Below, one piece after another: positions 63,067 through 64,000 of a stretch of 64,000 nt of DNA. The stretch's first letter is position 1. The number at the start of each line of letters is the position of its first letter. Location of the stretch: assembly GCF_018343695.1 (NCBI RefSeq), contig NZ_JAGYPJ010000001.1, forward strand, positions 1,561,001 to 1,625,000, in the 5' to 3' direction. The stretch is from Lederbergia citrisecunda (GTDB lineage Bacteria > Bacillota > Bacilli > Bacillales > Bacillaceae_C). Both the position numbers and the translations under genes were made by a program. The notes under the pieces are model-generated. The model saw only the letters and a list, made by a program, of their open reading frames with translations, was not told the origin of the DNA and did no database searches.

Positions 63067-64000
63067 ATGGAACAGTTTCTTACCATACTCGTTCATTGTT
63101 TTAAATGGACGCTTGTTACTTCCTTACTATCGAGTATAATCGCTATATTTATTTTAATGATCCGTACTTTATTCAAGAAAAAACTTCAACCTAGATGGTT
63201 CGTCTCGCTTTGGCTCATCCTTGTCATACGGCTAATGCTACCTTGGATACCTGAGAGCTCCTTCAGTTTATTTAACTTATTTACGCCGAGTAAATCCGAT
63301 GTATCTATACCCTTTCAATTAAATCATACCCTTTATTCTGAGCCATCATTTGTAACCCTTCAACCAAGAACAGAACTAGATACAAATACAACTTCCGGGA
63401 ATCCCACTTCAAGTAATCTTCATCCTATAATTATAATTGCCGCTTTTATATGGCTGGCTGGCATGGTAATTGGAATCATTCAGCTTTATCGCTCTAATCG
63501 TCAATTCAGCAAATGTCTACATTCCGCTATATCAATTTCGGATACTTCTGTTCTAGAACTATTTAATATTTGTAAACAGAAATCAAAAACTAATTATGAC
63601 ATTCAACTTATGGCAAGCCCCGCAATATTTTCTCCTGCATTATACGGTTTGTGGAGGCCAAAGTTAATTCTGCCTTCCGAACAGTTGCAGGAGTATAGTA
63701 AGAAAGATTTAACCTGTATTTTTTATCATGAGTTGGCACATTTTAAGCATCGCGATATTGGTATCAATTGGTTAATGATGATTATGTTGCTGCTTCACTG
63801 GTTCAATCCTTTACTTTGGTATTGTTACTCTCGCATGCGTGAAGATCAGGAGCTTTCGAGCGATGCCTTTGCCCTATCAAAAATTGGGAGTGATGACCCA
63901 GTGGTGTATGGATACACCATATTAAAAGTAATTCAAAGTAATATGGATTTACCGCAATTTCCGAGAGTAGCAAATTTTATTTCCACCAAATCTCAAATGA
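63067..64000 (+). CDS. blaR1: BlaR1/MecR1-type M56 sensor peptidase (partial, N-terminal)
   Basis: The first 311 residues of a membrane metallopeptidase that runs off the right edge. Membrane helices are visible near 13-32, 43-58, 118-138 and 235-252. The zinc motif HELAHFKHRD and the later EDQELSSDAFAL are diagnostic of M56. AGGAGGG precedes the ATG, which overlaps the end of blaI within one base. A C-terminal penicillin-sensing domain would show it is a true BlaR1, but that part is outside the window. Confidence 0.9.
   Translation, partial: MEQFLTILVHCFKWTLVTSLLSSIIAIFILMIRTLFKKKLQPRWFVSLWLILVIRLMLPWIPESSFSLFNLFTPSKSDVSIPFQLNHTLYSEPSFVTLQPRTELDTNTTSGNPTSSNLHPIIIIAAFIWLAGMVIGIIQLYRSNRQFSKCLHSAISISDTSVLELFNICKQKSKTNYDIQLMASPAIFSPALYGLWRPKLILPSEQLQEYSKKDLTCIFYHELAHFKHRDIGINWLMMIMLLLHWFNPLLWYCYSRMREDQELSSDAFALSKIGSDDPVVYGYTILKVIQSNMDLPQFPRVANFISTKSQM

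Overview
The window looks like chromosomal DNA of an AT-rich, endospore-forming Bacillaceae bacterium. Much of the gene order is that of Bacillus subtilis: ribT, lysA, spoVA, spoIIA-sigF, dacF, deoB, xerD, fur, spoIIM, nudF; then yqjQ/yqjP, proI, namA, rnz, zwf; then yqjE to yqjB, brxB, the bkd genes, spo0A, spoIVB, recN, argR, tlyA and dxs. Several losses and additions place it outside the B. subtilis group: pupG, gndA, ptb, buk, ispA, xseAB and the middle of spoVA are missing from their usual places. An EndoQ gene, methylmalonyl-CoA mutase genes and an OLE RNA are present instead.

Layout. 1-6.4 kb: ribT (partial), lysA, a reduced spoVAA-AB-AF operon and spoIIAA-AB-sigF with a sigma-H promoter. 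6.6-14.2 kb: dacF, deoB, xerD, yqzK, fur, spoIIM, endoQ and nudF, all on the minus strand. 14.3-16.2 kb: an aldo/keto reductase, then a biofilm switch made of Spo0A boxes, a cyclic-di-GMP-I riboswitch, sinI and sinR. 16.3-24 kb: scoAB, xpaC-yaaN, HMG-CoA lyase, Fe-S proteins, a Y-family polymerase/YolD pair and a dense cluster of hairpin repeats. 24.3-36 kb: yqjQ/yqjP, T-box-controlled proI, namA, rnz, zwf, yueI, dinB and ykoN/ykoQ/ykoP-like genes. 36-46 kb: a CheW-like gene, yqjE, then yqjD, mce, prli42, yqjB, brxB and meaB-mutB-mutA. 46-52.3 kb: the branched-chain keto-acid dehydrogenase genes and leucine dehydrogenase. 52.4-61.6 kb: yqzF, yqiK, spo0A, spoIVB, recN, argR, tlyA, dxs and oapA. 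61.6-64 kb: OLE RNA, then a BlaI/BlaR1 pair.

How genes work together. Bcd, BkdAA/AB/B and LpdV turn branched-chain amino acids into acyl-CoAs. YqjD, Mce, MutAB and MeaB can carry the resulting propionyl-CoA to succinyl-CoA. HMG-CoA lyase and ScoAB handle leucine-derived acetoacetate. Spo0A, encoded here, probably acts on its own promoter and on sinI. The riboswitch appears arranged so that c-di-GMP would allow SinI translation and so relieve SinR repression.

The two strongest non-coding signals are the sinI riboswitch, with a visible ON-type ribosome-binding-site hairpin, and the roughly 617-nt OLE RNA with its own promoter directly upstream of oapA. Interspersed hairpin repeats of at least three families recur, often where B. 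subtilis has a gene that is absent here. Comparisons with B. subtilis rest on memory of that genome, not on a search.
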